From Monodelphis domestica (Eukaryota; Chordata; Mammalia; Didelphimorphia; Didelphidae): a stretch of DNA of 64,000 bases. The notes beneath the pieces are model-generated. The model had not been told where the DNA came from. It searched no databases and saw nothing but the letters and a program-made list of their open reading frames with translations. The stretch lies in NCBI RefSeq assembly GCF_027887165.1, contig NC_077227.1:441829895-441893894 (forward strand), given 5' to 3'. This document shows, one piece after another, positions 1 to 11,344 of the stretch; the stretch's first letter is position 1; each line of letters begins with the position of its first letter. Both the position numbers and the translations under genes were made by a program.

Positions 1-1004
1 GTACAAAAAATAGATAATAAGGAAATAAAAAAGGAACTGATATTAAGGGAGAAACTAAGATTGCAAGAAAAAAGAGCCTGTAAGGTGCTGACCTGCATCA
101 ACAGAGTGTGGTTTTTCTCACCCAGGTGTTCCCTATACACATGTAATCAGAGGTTCCATCTCCATCCCTATGATTTCTAAACTAAACTATTACAAAATGG
201 TTGTTTTGTATATCACAAAATAAGGGCTGTTTGGGACTCAGCCAGTCATGCAGAGAAAATGCAGGTGCATAAAAGTAGGGAGATGATTATAATACAAGAC
301 AGGCTTGGGAGACCGTAGAGTAGAGAGGGGAGAAAGAAAAGGTAGCTGTGTCCCAAAAGCTATATGCATGGAGGAGGCAATTACCTGCCATTCCTACCAC
401 TATCACTCTCCTATTTATAAAAGCTGCAGGTTGTATGTGGTATGTAACTTCAGGGATGGTGTTGGTAAGTAAATGGTTCAAGACTGGCCTGAAAACAGAG
501 CTTGAGGGGATATGAAAAGAGAACAATTTTATCTAGAATGGTTTCAGCAGATGGTGTTACTGGTTGCTGGGAAATGAACTTGGGAAAGGAGTTGGGAGTC
601 CAAGCAAGAGCTAGTAGAGTCCTAAGTTACATGTTCATGAGACAGGAAGAAGAAAATGAGTTCTTTGAAGTTCTTGCTGTTCCGTGGCAATCCTCTTTGA
701 CACTTACAAACATGGTAGAAGACACTCTCTCCATTCTTTTCTACTAAACTCACTTAGCTGTAGGATCTGCCAAGGTTCAAAAGATGCCCCCTTTGGAGTT
801 CTGGTTGTAGTATACTAAGTATTCAATAAATGATTTTTGTTGTTGTTACAAAACTCTTTCACTACAAAACTGGCACAAGTACCAGCACATTTAAAGGGAA
901 TCATAAGAGAATCACAGAGTTGAAAGAAACCCCAGAGGCAATCTAATCAAACATTGTTGGTAAATATTAATGCAGCCTCTGCAAAATGAAAAGCCTTCTG
1001 GTGA
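1..1004. other. AT-rich intergenic DNA
   Basis: No gene or full repeat recognised. About 905-955 resembles the degraded start of an L3/MIR-type repeat ('atcacagagttgaaagaaac'). The short open frames here show no protein-family signature. Confidence 0.5.
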
Positions 1005-1605
1005 TGAGACTTAGTTGCTTTCTCCAGTCTGTCTTTATATTCTAATCTATTATAGTTGGAGGAGCTAACCCCTTTAAATCCATGCACAATCCTCCACCAG
1101 AAACCAGCAATGGCACCTATAGAGTCATCATCCCCACCATGGAAAAAAGTCTGGTGGACATGTTCCTTCTGAGAGTCTCTGGCAGCAAGGATGACATCCT
1201 AGGCAATCATGGGAGCATCATGTCTGCTACTGCCTCCTCGACCAGAATAACTCACTGACTTGTAGATTTCATCTCTCTCTTTCACACTAAAGGGCTCTGG
1301 GAAAGTAGGAGGTCCACCACCTGAAATCCCTTGAAGTTTCAAGTACTTTTTCCATTGATCTTTGAAGTAGTCCCAAGATTCAAGATTCTCCTTCACAAAA
1401 TAGCCAAACTGGACAACGTACTTTTTGGCTTTTGGTAGCATCTCCATCACTGCCTTTCCCTATTCCTGAAGTGGCTTGCCATTCGATGTGCAAGTAGTAA
1501 AGAGAAAAGAGGCGACAGCCCCAAGGTAGCCAGTAGGATGGTGATGGATCATGTGGCTGCTCTCAATGCTTCCTTGGTTCAGAGTGTCCTGCTGTTCATC
1601 AAAAT
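1005..1605 (-). pseudogene. ADPRH: Processed pseudogene of ADP-ribosylarginine hydrolase (ARH1)
   Basis: Read on the minus strand, the translation follows the C-terminal half of ADPRH, the enzyme that removes ADP-ribose from arginine side chains of proteins. Landmarks in order are [10 protein letters not shown], then [20 protein letters not shown], then [13 protein letters not shown], then [18 protein letters not shown], then FHGGDDDSIGAIAGFWW. The family motif in the last block is HGGDSDSTAAIAG, which carries the metal-binding aspartates; here its serine and threonine spacing is altered. Two in-frame stops (after KPLQE and after HDAPMIA) interrupt the match, so it cannot make the enzyme. No splice sites interrupt about 600 bp that in functional genes carry most of the C-terminal half, which fits an intronless retrocopy truncated at its 5' end. 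No clear poly(A) tail or target duplication remains, so the copy is old. Family assignment is from recalled protein sequence. Confidence 0.85.
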
Positions 1606-1984
1606 AATTAACAACTCAAGGATTATTAAGAAGGAAGCTTTCAGGAGATTTCTTTATCTGGGTTATAGCTAGACAATACTTTTTGAGCTGCTATTTTGAA
1701 ATCCTGGCTTTGCCTTGAAATCCCAGGCAAACTCATAAGCAAGTCTTTTATGACTGCTTTTCCTCAGTGTATCTAATTTGTCTTTAGGTTCCTCACATGA
1801 TGGGACCAAGGAAGGTGAAGAATAGTGTTTATTCATAATCCATGGAACTCAGGGCACCCAAGAACCAGGATATTTCAGTAAGATATCTCCACTGGCTTTG
1901 TTAGACCAGAGAAACTATTCTCCACAAAATTCAATGGGGAAAAAAGCATCTCCCAAAACAGGTATATAAATTTCATTCAGCCAG
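1606..1984. other. Unassigned spacer
   Basis: No gene or repeat recognised between the ADPRH pseudogene and the L2 copy. The 5' part of ADPRH is not found here. Confidence 0.4.
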
Positions 1985-4060
1985 TCAACAAGCATTTCAT
2001 AATTAAGCACTGCCAGGCACAATGCTAAGTGCTAGGTGTGGAAAGAAGGCAAAAATACTATCCCTGACTTCAAGAAGCTCATATTCTAATGGCAGAAAAT
2101 CATGAAAAAATACATTTAAGATATATACAATTTCAAAAGGAAAGATCTGGCAATGCAGAAAACTGCAAAAGGCCTCCTGCAGAAGGTGGGATTTGAGCTG
2201 TCTTAAAAGAAACCAGAGAAGCCAGGAAGGAAAGATGATAGAGGAGAGAATTCCAGGAATATGGGACAGCCAATGCAAAGACACAGGATTGGGAGGCAGA
2301 GGGTCCTGTAGGAGGGACAGCTCTAGCTGGTGTGTCAATGGATTATAGAGTAAATGGAAGAGAAGAGAACTGGAAAGTTAGGAAAGGAGCAAGTTGTAAA
2401 GGACTAAATAGAGGATTTTATACTTAGTCTTGGAGGTAATAGGAAGCCACTGGAGTTTATTGAGGTGGGAGGGGGGAATGATGTGGACAGACCTTCAGTT
2501 TAGGAAAAATCACTTGTAATAACTGAGTGGAAGGTGGATTGAAATGAGGAGAGAAATAAGGCAAGAAGACCACCCAGAAGGCTATTGCAACAGTCTAGGC
2601 AAGAGGTGATGGAGGGTCTGTAGTGTCTGCTGCATGGATGGAGAGAGGGATGTTATGAAGGTAGAAATGACAAGATTTTACAACATGAACAAAGAGTCAT
2701 GGATGACACCTAGATTTTGAGTCTGAGGGTTTTGAGACTGTCCTCCAGCAAAAGGGAGTCTCTCCTGGGTTCCCCTGTTGAACCTTGCTTTCTACAACTG
2801 AGTTCACAGTATTAAACTCCCCCAGTAGAGGTGACTATCAATAGGTTAAGTCCTTATCTGGCTACCCAGTTTATGTCTAAAGAAAGACCCATAGGCCAGC
2901 CAGGAATGTCAAACAAAACAATCTCTTAATGAGTTTGGATCCTGAGAAAAACATGTAAAACAATGGTCCATTCAATGTAAAGCTTTTTTGCAAACAGTGG
3001 GGAAGAGGAAAAGGAGAAAGAAGAAAGAGACCTGACATACCATTCAGGCATAAAAACAAACATGGTGCACTAAGGGTCATGGTCACACTGAATTGGAGAG
3101 TGCAGAGACACAGGTCCATTCAGTAAAAAGGAGGTACTTCCAAAGTGCATTCCTGGGTTTTAATATTCTGATTTGGGGTAAAAAAAATGCATAGTTGTCT
3201 GATTTGCATATCAGGGGTCAGGGCAAAATATTATTAGGGGAGGTTTATTATCAGGGAGTAAAAATAAAGGTTGTAGTAGACAAAATATTATTTTGGGGGC
3301 CTAGCTGAACTAATCTATGAAAAAATATTAATATTTTTTCCTTGAGTATGCTCTATAATCTTACAACCTCCCTTAAGGGGAAACTGTCATGATGGTCTCA
3401 AAACCATCAGGCTGATTCTTAAAACAATGGTTTTCATGCATAGTTTCTATAAGTGACAGGGAAATTGTCATGGTGGTCTTCAGACCACCAGGTCTAATCT
3501 GAAAACACTAAGTGACTGGGAAAGATGGTGGTACCTTTGACAATAATTGGGAAATTAATAATAAAAGTGAGTTTGGGAGGAAATTTAATAATCGTTGTTT
3601 TGGAGATGTTAAGTTGAGATAAGGATGAGACATTTAGTACGAATTGTCCAACAGACAATTGATTATGCAAGATTGAAGATCAGCAGAGAGGTTAGGGCTG
3701 GATCAATTGATCTGAGAATCAGCAAAGATGATACTTGAACCCATGAGAGCTAATGAGATCTCCAAGTGAAATAGGATAGAGGGAGAAGAACATCTAAGGC
3801 ATGATGTTAGGGGATACCCATGGTTAGTGTATGTATGTAACTAGAATGAGAATGAAGATTCATTATAGGAAACTGAGAGGAATAGTCAGATAAGTAGGAA
3901 GAGAACAAAGACAGAGCAAAGTAACAAAAACCTAGAGGGGAAATAGTTTATAGGACACAAAGATGATCAACAGTGTCAGAGGCTGCATAAAAGTCAAAAA
4001 GGATGAAAATGAATAATGTCATTAGATTTGATAATTAAGAGATAATTTGACTAAGAGTTT
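1985..4060 (-). mobile_element. Old L2-type (CR1-clade) LINE, split by a 773-bp insertion
   Basis: The left part (1985-2740) starts with the reverse complement of an L2-like 3' end (catttcataattaagcac, then 'caggcacaatgctaagtgct') and continues through the reverse-transcriptase C-terminal region. On the minus strand it reads LLRQLKSHLLQEAF, typical of the L2 ORF end. The match resumes at about 3514-4060. The copy is diverged and has no open frame, so it is a dead ancient LINE. It is interrupted at 2741-3513 by another element. Confidence 0.7.
2741..3513. mobile_element. Unclassified insertion inside the L2 copy
   Basis: The L2 match breaks at a 'gactg' (2736-2740) and resumes at a second 'gactg' (3514-3518), consistent with a 5-bp target duplication around a 773-bp insert. 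The insert's right end carries two diverged copies of a unit of roughly 90 bp, each containing a short inverted repeat. Length and duplication size fit a solo LTR fossil, but the ends are not the usual TG...CA, so the class is open. Confidence 0.45.
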
Positions 4061-4227
4061 GGGTTTTTTTTGTTTTGTTTTGTTTTTTTGTGATTTGTTT
4101 ACATTTTTGTTGTACTAACTAGATCTAAGAAGAAAAAAATTTATTGGGGCATGTTGTCAATTACCTAAAGAAGGTTTCTATTTTTTTCTTTATCATTATG
4201 GTCTCATTTTATCTTTTTTCATTTTTT

Positions 4228-4422
4228 TTAAGAATCCTTAATTTCTGTCTCCATATCAATTCTAAGTCAGAAGAGTTGCAAAAAAAAAAAAACCCTAGAT
4301 AATCAGGGTTGTGACTTTCCTAGAGTCATACAGTTAGGAGGTATCTGAGGTCAAATTGGAACTCAGGTCCTTCCAAGTCCAGGCCTGGTGCTCTATCCAC
4401 TCTACTACCTAGCTGACCCTGG
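4228..4422 (-). mobile_element. tRNA-derived marsupial SINE (antisense)
   Basis: The minus strand carries the SINE1/WALLSI-type sequence. On the plus strand the reverse of the B-box region is seen (aggtcaaattggaactcagg) followed by 'ctctatccactctactacct', then 'agctgaccc' at the element's 5' end. The copy is diverged, with an internal A-rich run. Confidence 0.7.
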
Positions 4423-4817
4423 TCCCATTTGATCTTGCAATCTTCCTATTATATAAGTGAGGCAGGGCTTATTCTCTCCATCTTATAGAAGATGAAAGGT
4501 GAGACCCAATGAACATGTTTTTAAAACGTTTACAGCAGTGAAAACACCCACCAATGCACAAGTCTTTATTAATGGTTGACTACCAAACCATCAAACCAGG
4601 CTGCCTCCATTCTTAGTATAAATCAGTTCTGATTATCAGGAGGAGGGTAGGAGTCAAGCATGGAATAGGCACTTGCCAAGGCAACAAAAGAGAGATGGGA
4701 AGTTAGTTGTTGAAACCCAGTACCTCCTAAACTACCACTCCATCAAACACTAAAATCAAGAGGGTCTTTGGTCCTCTCTTTCCTGGTCCAATGCCTTGGT
4801 TATTTCTTCTTTGTTAT
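4423..4817. other. Unassigned spacer
   Basis: No gene or clear repeat seen. Confidence 0.4.
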
Positions 4818-4995
4818 AGAAATTATAGAATGTTGGAGTTGGAAAGGACATTAGAAACCACCTAGCCTAACTCCTTTATTGTGTAGAAGAGTATATTGAA
4901 GCTCTGAGATGGGAAATAACTTACCCAACATTACTTCAAGTAACAGAGTCAGGACTAGGTTTCCTGACTCTTTATCCAGGGTTCATTCCACTGCT
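4818..4995 (+). repeat. MIR-type CORE-SINE fragment
   Basis: The order of blocks is MIR-like: a 'ttggagttggaaaggacatt' head, a degraded 'gctctgagatgggaaataac' core, then 'ttacccaacattacttcaag' and a 'ctgactctttatccagggtt' tail. An ancient mammal-wide repeat. Confidence 0.55.
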
Positions 4996-5400
4996 TGGTG
5001 GGGCTGGTGTCATGCACTCAGATTCTTGGATCCATCATTTGGATGGATTTCAGTGATAACGCCTCAATTTGTATTCCATCCATCATCGTTCCACTCCCAG
5101 AGGCCAAACAGTTTGGAATGGGGGAGGAGACACATTAAATCTTCTGCTACTAATCAGGACAGGTATCAAGCTCCAATACATGGTTGATTAATCTGCAGAA
5201 ATCTGAGATACCAAGTTCACCCATACAATTAACACAATCCATTTCCTTGTAATTCAGCCCTCTGCTGTTAATCATTAGGTTCTTAACCTTAACACTACTA
5301 ACACACTCATGTTTAATTCAAACAGATCTGTTTCCAAGGTAATCAGAAGCCTAGGTCTTTTTTAGGGTACCTAGAAATATGTGAGGCAGAGCATCATTCT
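4996..5400. other. Unassigned spacer
   Basis: A 92-codon open frame at 4909-5187 overlaps the MIR repeat and has no recognisable domain, so it is not called. Nothing else seen. Confidence 0.4.
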
Positions 5401-5471
5401 GTCTCTCTCTCTCTCTCTCTCTCAATCTTTCTCTCCGCTGGTCTGTCTCTCTCCCCCTTCCTTCTTGCTTG

Positions 5472-5542
<71 letters not shown>
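5401..5542. repeat. Two (CT)n microsatellites
   Basis: A first CT run at about 5401-5423 is followed by a pyrimidine-rich stretch, then a nearly pure CT tract at about 5474-5542. The Ser/Leu open frame across it is an artefact of the repeat. Confidence 0.95.
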
Positions 5543-5545
<3 letters not shown>

Positions 5546-5968
5546 CCCCCACCTTTCTTCTCTCCTTCATAATAATAGCAAAGAGCCCAACAGAATTACA
5601 GAAGTAGCCTGGTATTGTAGATAACAGGGTGAGGCTTCAGTTCAAGAACTATGTTCAAACCCTACTTCTGAAGCCTATTGGTCACAAGATTATGGAGAAG
5701 TAGGGTTTGAGACAATTCTCTGAGACCAATTTGCACATGTGAAAGGAGATTCTTTGATACTTCCTAAACTAATAAAATCAGTAGCCAAGACTAAAAAACT
5801 TGTAATGGGGGTTAGGCCACCTAAACTGGCACCTATGTCTAGAAGATGCTGAGGGAGCTATTTCTGAGAGTCAGGAACTGTAATTCACATTGCAAAAGAA
5901 ACTAACTCCTTTGGCAATAGCAATACCAATTACCAATTGTAAACCTTAAAATTTCTTAGACTTATAAA
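5543..5968. other. Unassigned spacer before an LTR fossil
   Basis: No gene seen. Some of this stretch could be extra sequence of the flanking LTR element, but I cannot place a boundary. Confidence 0.3.
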
Positions 5969-6456
5969 TGTTGGAAATTTCACCATTGGGAAATTTCATA
6001 CTTGAAAAAATTCCTACTGATAGTCTATTGGAATGTGAACCCCCTTGGCATGGGAGGGTCTTTCTCCTCCCTACTTAAGATTACTTTAGGACAGAAACCT
6101 TTTGCTGAACAATGGAAAGGGCTTTGACCTATGCTTAAGCATAGAACAGGAAGTTCTTTGAGTCATGATTGATTTTAGAATTGATACAATAGAGATACTT
6201 GGAATGACAGAACCAGGTCTTGGAACTTCCAATCTCCACCCTGGGTCAGGGTAACAGGATTTAGGAAGGGCTGCAGCAAAGGATCAAGATTTAATTATTT
6301 GAGAATATGACCTTCAACAGACATGTGCAAAGCCACAGACCTCTGGGCGGTCCTGGGTTAAGCTAGAGCCACCATTGGCACAGGGAAGACATGGACAGTG
6401 ATTGGTAGATGTGAGAACTGAGGGGAGGGAACTTGGATGGTTTCCTTAAAGATAGC

Positions 6457-6479
6457 GGGGGGGGGGGGGGGGGGGGGGG
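6457..6479 (+). repeat. Pure poly-G run of 23 bases
   Basis: An uninterrupted run of 23 G within the LTR fossil. Such a run can fold as a G-quadruplex and is also prone to length error. Confidence 0.9.
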
Positions 6480-6709
6480 TCTGAGGACTGAAGGTGGTTG
6501 GAGAGGTTTTGTTCTGAGAGGTTGTGCTCTGAGAAGCTTGCTCTGAAGGAAGCTGAAGGTGGAGGTGGAGGCCCCTGAGACTGTTTCTCCATTTTGGTCA
6601 CGTGAGTGATAGGGACTGATCTCTTTTCTTTGCCTCAGCTATCTAAGGGCTTGGGCCTTTTGGCCCAGCCTAAACAGAGGGGGTATTTAAGCCCTATTCC
6701 CTTCTCTCC

Positions 6710-6712
<3 letters not shown>

Positions 6713-6789
<77 letters not shown>
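6713..6789. repeat. (CT)n microsatellite inside the LTR
   Basis: A nearly pure CT tract lying between the TATA-like box and the ATTAAA of the LTR fossil. Confidence 0.95.
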
Positions 6790-6792
<3 letters not shown>

Positions 6793-6934
6793 CCTTTCTT
6801 CCTCCTGTTTGTAATTAAACTCCATAAAAGGTTGACTGCTGACTTGAATTTTCATTAAGGAATTATATAGCTGAATTCCTTGGCAACCTTAAATTAATAT
6901 ATATCAGTCTTTTAAGTGATTTCCTTGTCACACA

Positions 6935-8321
6935 ATCTAGCTGAGACCCAAGGCAATAGGTTTTGAAAAGCTAGAAATCTACCACAGATGGCCTCCAAAA
7001 ACTGGAAAATCCCAACCACATAGGCTAGTTTTCCCCTTTTAAGGTAGTAATACTCTCTTTAAGACTTAATTGATCCAGGAAATTAAGGCTTCTAACCTTT
7101 TAAGGCTTTAACCTTTTGAAGTATGCTCCTAACATAAAAGCCCAGGTTAAATTTATCAGGGCTCCTCAGGCTTCAAGACACCTCCACCATCCTATGAATC
7201 AACACTATGCCATTCCGTTTGCTAAAATGGTGAATACAGAGGCAAAGGGCTACTTCTCCCAACTTTGCTCAATATCCTGTCTGATGTAGGCAAGGCAATT
7301 AGGGTTGTGCCCAAAGAACTGGCAGCTCAGACTGACTCCTTGCTGAGGAAACAAGCTTTGTTATGAGAGAATATGATAATAGAGTAGCTGGTAAAAGAAG
7401 AAACAAAGAGGGAAGGGAAGGAAATGAAGGGGGGTAAGGTAAGGTAAGGTAAAGTAAGATAAGGTAAAATAAAGTAAGGACAAGGAGGGTGCCTGAGGGG
7501 ATCTCAGGAATGCTTTTTATCTTAAGTACTAAGGAAGGGAACATTTGTTTGGGCAGTTGCTGCCCTGTGGTTCCCAAAGATCTGATGCCCCTTTACCCAT
7601 GGCCCTCTTGGGCCTTTGTGGCTTTACCCATGACTCACCCTGGTTTTATCCTCTGGCGAGTAGGGTGGAGCAAACCTCAACGTGTAAATGGGATGCTAAT
7701 GACATGTTAAACACCCCAAGGATGTATTTTTTTCAGTAAAATTTTGCTCTTTTCTGCTAAGAAAAATAGAAATTATGAAAATTGAACATTGTTTGAACCT
7801 AGTCCTGTGTGAGTGAGAATCTGAACCCCCTTAACCAAAGACTTAAGTTATGTGATATAAGGAATTTTCTCATAACTGTAAATCTAAGCAACCCATATGA
7901 CTTATCTGAAAGGTAGCCCTATACTACTCAATTAGTTATTGTTTCCATGTTCTTTTGATTGTTTACAACTATTTGCCAGGGTTTGTGGGACATTTCAACC
8001 CACATCATTGAACATGCTTTCATTGAGTAAAGTTCCTTTTATTAAAGGTTATAAGGTCTAGGAATGGTTTCTTTCATTCCAATCCTGGACCTGAACCACT
8101 AGACCAGCCTGGCCCAGGACATCCCTAACTTTAAAATGAAGACTGAGTATATAAAAGTTCCCAATCTCCAAATATCCTTTTTTAAGTATCAGATCTGGAA
8201 TTCAAACCCAAAGTATATGACTCCAAGTCTAGCTCTATCTCTACTGTACCAAAAGTTTATGGCCATCCAAAAAAGAACAGACAAGGTAACAAGAGAGTTC
8301 CTTTCAATAATTTTCAGTATA
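6935..8321. other. Unassigned, possibly repeat-derived stretch
   Basis: No gene recognised. A short (GGTAA)n-like array sits at about 7437-7480. The right end (about 7950-8110) has a 'ttttattaaaggttataagg' block that could be the tail of another LTR-like element, but no boundaries can be supported. Confidence 0.35.
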
Positions 8322-8520
8322 AGGGGAAGATGGATGTCTCAGTGGGTTGAGAGCCAGGCCCAGAGACAGGAGGTCCTAGGTTCAAATCTGACCTCAGACA
8401 CTTCCCAGCTGTATGACCCTGGGCAAGTCACTTGACCCCCATTGCCTAGCCCTTATGGCTCTTCTGGCTTAGAACCAATATACAGTATTGATTCCAAGAT
8501 GGAAGGTAAGGCTTAAAAAA
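8322..8520 (+). mobile_element. tRNA-derived marsupial SINE
   Basis: Shows the full SINE1/WALLSI order: 'ctcagtgggttgagagccag', B-box 'ggttcaaatctgacctcaga', 'gaccctgggcaagtcacttg', 'acagtattgattccaagatg' and an A-rich end. Confidence 0.85.
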
Positions 8521-8684
8521 ATCTTTTTAATTATTTTTAGTATACTTGAAGTCCATCATAGAAACAATTACATTAAGCTTCAGCCTCTTCCTGAGGGTCC
8601 AACAATTTCCTCTTTTTTTTTCCCTCAGAGGTTCTTCTCCTAGGGTTTACAGCCCCCTAAGACGTGTGCATAAACACATTTCAA

Positions 8685-8850
8685 GGATCCTATAAACTTA
8701 TTTTTTATTTATACTGTATTTCAATATAACTGGTTTTCTTTGTAATACTATATATTTTATTTTATGCATTTTTAAAGTCTTCTAAGGAATCTAAAGCTTC
8801 ACCAGACTTTCAAAGGGTCCATGACACCAAAAAGGGTTAAGAACCCTTGC
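8685..8850 (+). mobile_element. Fragment of a MITE-like DNA transposon
   Basis: The same sequence family as at 22464-23311, ending in 'gggttaagaacccttg', which looks like a terminal inverted repeat. The 5' end is missing. Non-coding. Confidence 0.5.
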
Positions 8851-9654
8851 CTTGGAGACCTAGTACCCCCTCTCCAATTCTAGGACCACTCTACCCCTCA
8901 GTCCCAAAAGACAGGTAACATCACAATCTGATCCGAATAGAACTTTCCTCTTCCTTCAAGATTCAAATGATTTTCCCCCATTTTCTGATGTGGAAGTTGC
9001 TTCTAATGAGCTTGTATATGGTGTCAAAATTATATCCTTTTCCTTTATCCAAGTTCTTCATCTCTACCTTTGGTGTTCAGCCAGCCAGACACAGGTAATT
9101 TCAGGAGCATTTATTGCCATTTGGAGCTATCTTTTCTATTTCTTTCTCTCTCTCTCTCTCTTTCTATTTTTTCTTAAAAAAAAAAAAACATATCTGTCCC
9201 TCCCATCAGTTACTTTTTCAGGAGAGTGATTCTGTTTCTATGGCAACCAGAAATCTATTGTAATCAAATATTGGGCCCCATTAAACTTCAATCTTTCCAT
9301 CTGTACAGCAGTTTCCTGTGACTTTCATCAGGATTATACAGGATTAGTTTAAAATTTCCTTCTCTTCAATTTTCAAACACTCTTTAGGTCTCCATCACAT
9401 TTGAGGGAGCAGAGACTGCCTAGAAGCTCCTAAAATGCATCTCTAGGAGCCATGCTTTGGAAATGGAAATTTTTCTTTAGGAAAAAAAAAAACACAGTCA
9501 GTCTACTTCATATACCAATGTCAAAATACTGATTACCAGTTGCCTATTTAAGAGAAAGTTCGAGTAAGGAGACAGACATGTTGACATGTACAAAGAGACA
9601 AACAGAGAAGAAAAGAATTTATAAAGACAGAAACAGAAACAGATGAAAAATATT
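8851..9654. other. Unassigned spacer with a short CT tract
   Basis: A CT tract lies at about 9144-9161. No gene or dated repeat recognised otherwise. Confidence 0.4.
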
Positions 9655-10035
9655 CCTTTTTCTTTCAGTACTTTATTTCTCCCAATTACATATAAAACAA
9701 TTTTTTTTAAGTTTTTAAATTTTTGAGTTCCAAATTCTCTCCCTCCTTCCCCTTTGCCTCCAGATGGTAAATAATGTTGTATAGGTTATACATGTGATAA
9801 CATATAAAACATATTTCCATATTGGTCATATTGTGGAAGAAGACACATATATAAAAAAAAGAAAAAAGAAAAACCCACAAAGAAAATAAAGTAAAAAATA
9901 GAATCTCTCAGTACAGAAAAGTATTCATAAAGAAGTCCAGATCTTCCAAAACAACCTTTAGTCTTCCTCTCTGGTATCAAACCATAGAGGTATTTATTCA
10001 ATCAATGAGAAAGATGATTGGCAATATTTAAATTT
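9655..10035 (-). mobile_element. Antisense fragment of an old L1 3' UTR
   Basis: Matches the pattern of old marsupial L1 3' ends in reverse ('ggttatacatgtgataacat', 'tccatattggtcatattgtg', then an A-rich stretch). The 71-codon minus-strand frame here is low-complexity and not a gene. Confidence 0.5.
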
Positions 10036-10239
10036 CATATGAATGAATAATAATATGCAGAGGAATCACTATTCTAGTTCATTACCTCAATATTTCCCTT
10101 GCCTTATAACCTTAAATGAAGAATAATAAAGAGGAACTATTCTACCCCAACTCCGATCACTGCTGATCATTATGAATTTCCAGATGCCATAGAAGCCAGG
10201 TATATGGTGTTTTCAACATAATGATTCCAATTCTTTTTT

Positions 10240-10435
10240 TTTTAATGTTTACCTTTTTTCTTAGAATCAATACTATTGGTTTCAAGGAAGAAAAGTGGTA
10301 AGGATTAGGCAATTAGGGTGAAATGACTTGCCCAGGGTCATATAGCTAGGAAGTATCTGAGGTCAGATTTGAACCAAGGATATCTGGTGTCCAGGTCTGG
10401 TTCTCTATGCACTGAGATTCCTAGCTATCCCCAAA
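10240..10435 (-). mobile_element. tRNA-derived marsupial SINE (antisense)
   Basis: On the plus strand: 'ttagaatcaatactattggt', 'tgacttgcccagggtcatat', 'ggtcagatttgaaccaagga', then 'cctagctatcccc'. Confidence 0.75.
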
Positions 10436-10504
10436 TGTTCCAATAAGCACACAGCATCTGTCAGATACATTCTAGTATATAAGATGCAGCTTTGAAAGTC
10501 TTTA

Positions 10505-10659
10505 GTACTCTGATTAACAAAATAACCAACCATAATTCAAGATAATTAAACAGGCTTCCCATCCCCAGATAGAGGGGTGATAGATTCAAGATACAGAATA
10601 ATACAAGATTTTTAGACATGACTATTGTGGGAATTATTTTGGCTTGATTGTTTATTTGT

Positions 10660-10705
<46 letters not shown>

Positions 10706-10790
10706 TCCCCCAATGGATGAGGCAAGTAGAAGGGGGAGAAAATAAATTTTAAGTGAAAAAAATAATAAAGAAATGCCAAAGTGTAATTCT
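10505..10790 (+). mobile_element. Degraded LINE (probably L1) 3' tail with a (TA)n tract
   Basis: Contains 'accaaccataattcaagata', a motif repeated at about 12170, and ends in 'aaataataaag'. A (TA)n microsatellite (about 10664-10702) has expanded inside it. Confidence 0.45.
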
Positions 10791-11344
10791 TGTCCCATGG
10801 GAATTAGCCCCGTCTCCTAACAACATACTAATCATACTGATAATGATCCTATGCTCAAACAGCTGCTGAACCATAATCTGTATTCTGGGATAATGACTTC
10901 TCCCTGAGTCCCCTCTTATGCACATGGATGATTCAGGGGAGGCTGAGAATGGGTTGTTCCAGGAACTAGGCCTACTTCAGGGACCTCATCTCACCCCCCT
11001 CAGTTCCTTCCAGACCCCCTGTCCAAATCTACACACTGATGACAATCCACACAGAAACATACTCTTCCTTCTTTGAAACACATATATCTGCCAGGGACAG
11101 AGAGAGAAAGAGAAGGAGACCCAACTTTCTTAACTTACACCAATCTTCATGTAATTATAAAATTAATCTTCACTTAATTTACACAATCTTCATACAAGAA
11201 CAGTAGGGGAGGAACTAGAAAGTTAAAAGAAAGAGGAAAAAAAGAGATTATATTGTACAGAGAGGCAGAGCCAGGTAAGAAGGGGACCAATGTCAGCCCA
11301 TTATCCTTATCATCGTGGGGCCATGGGTTGCTCAGTACTTTAAT
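10791..11344. other. Unassigned spacer
   Basis: No gene or clear repeat seen. Confidence 0.4.

Larger units (their letters stand above)
5969..6934 (+). mobile_element. Probable solo LTR of an endogenous retrovirus (fossil)
   Basis: About 1 kb starting TGTTGG and ending CACACA. It holds a TATA-like 'gtatttaa' at about 6683 and 'attaaa' at about 6813 as a possible polyadenylation signal, which is the U3-R-U5 order of an LTR. A long CT tract lies between the two. No coding region is adjacent, so it would be a solo LTR. Ends are approximate and no clean target duplication was found. Old. Confidence 0.5.

Noticed and set aside
5381-5572. Ser/Leu-rich open frames over CT tracts (also at 6606-6818 and 30748-31050)
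   Set aside because: They exist only because a CT repeat has no stop codons; no domain, no splice or start context.
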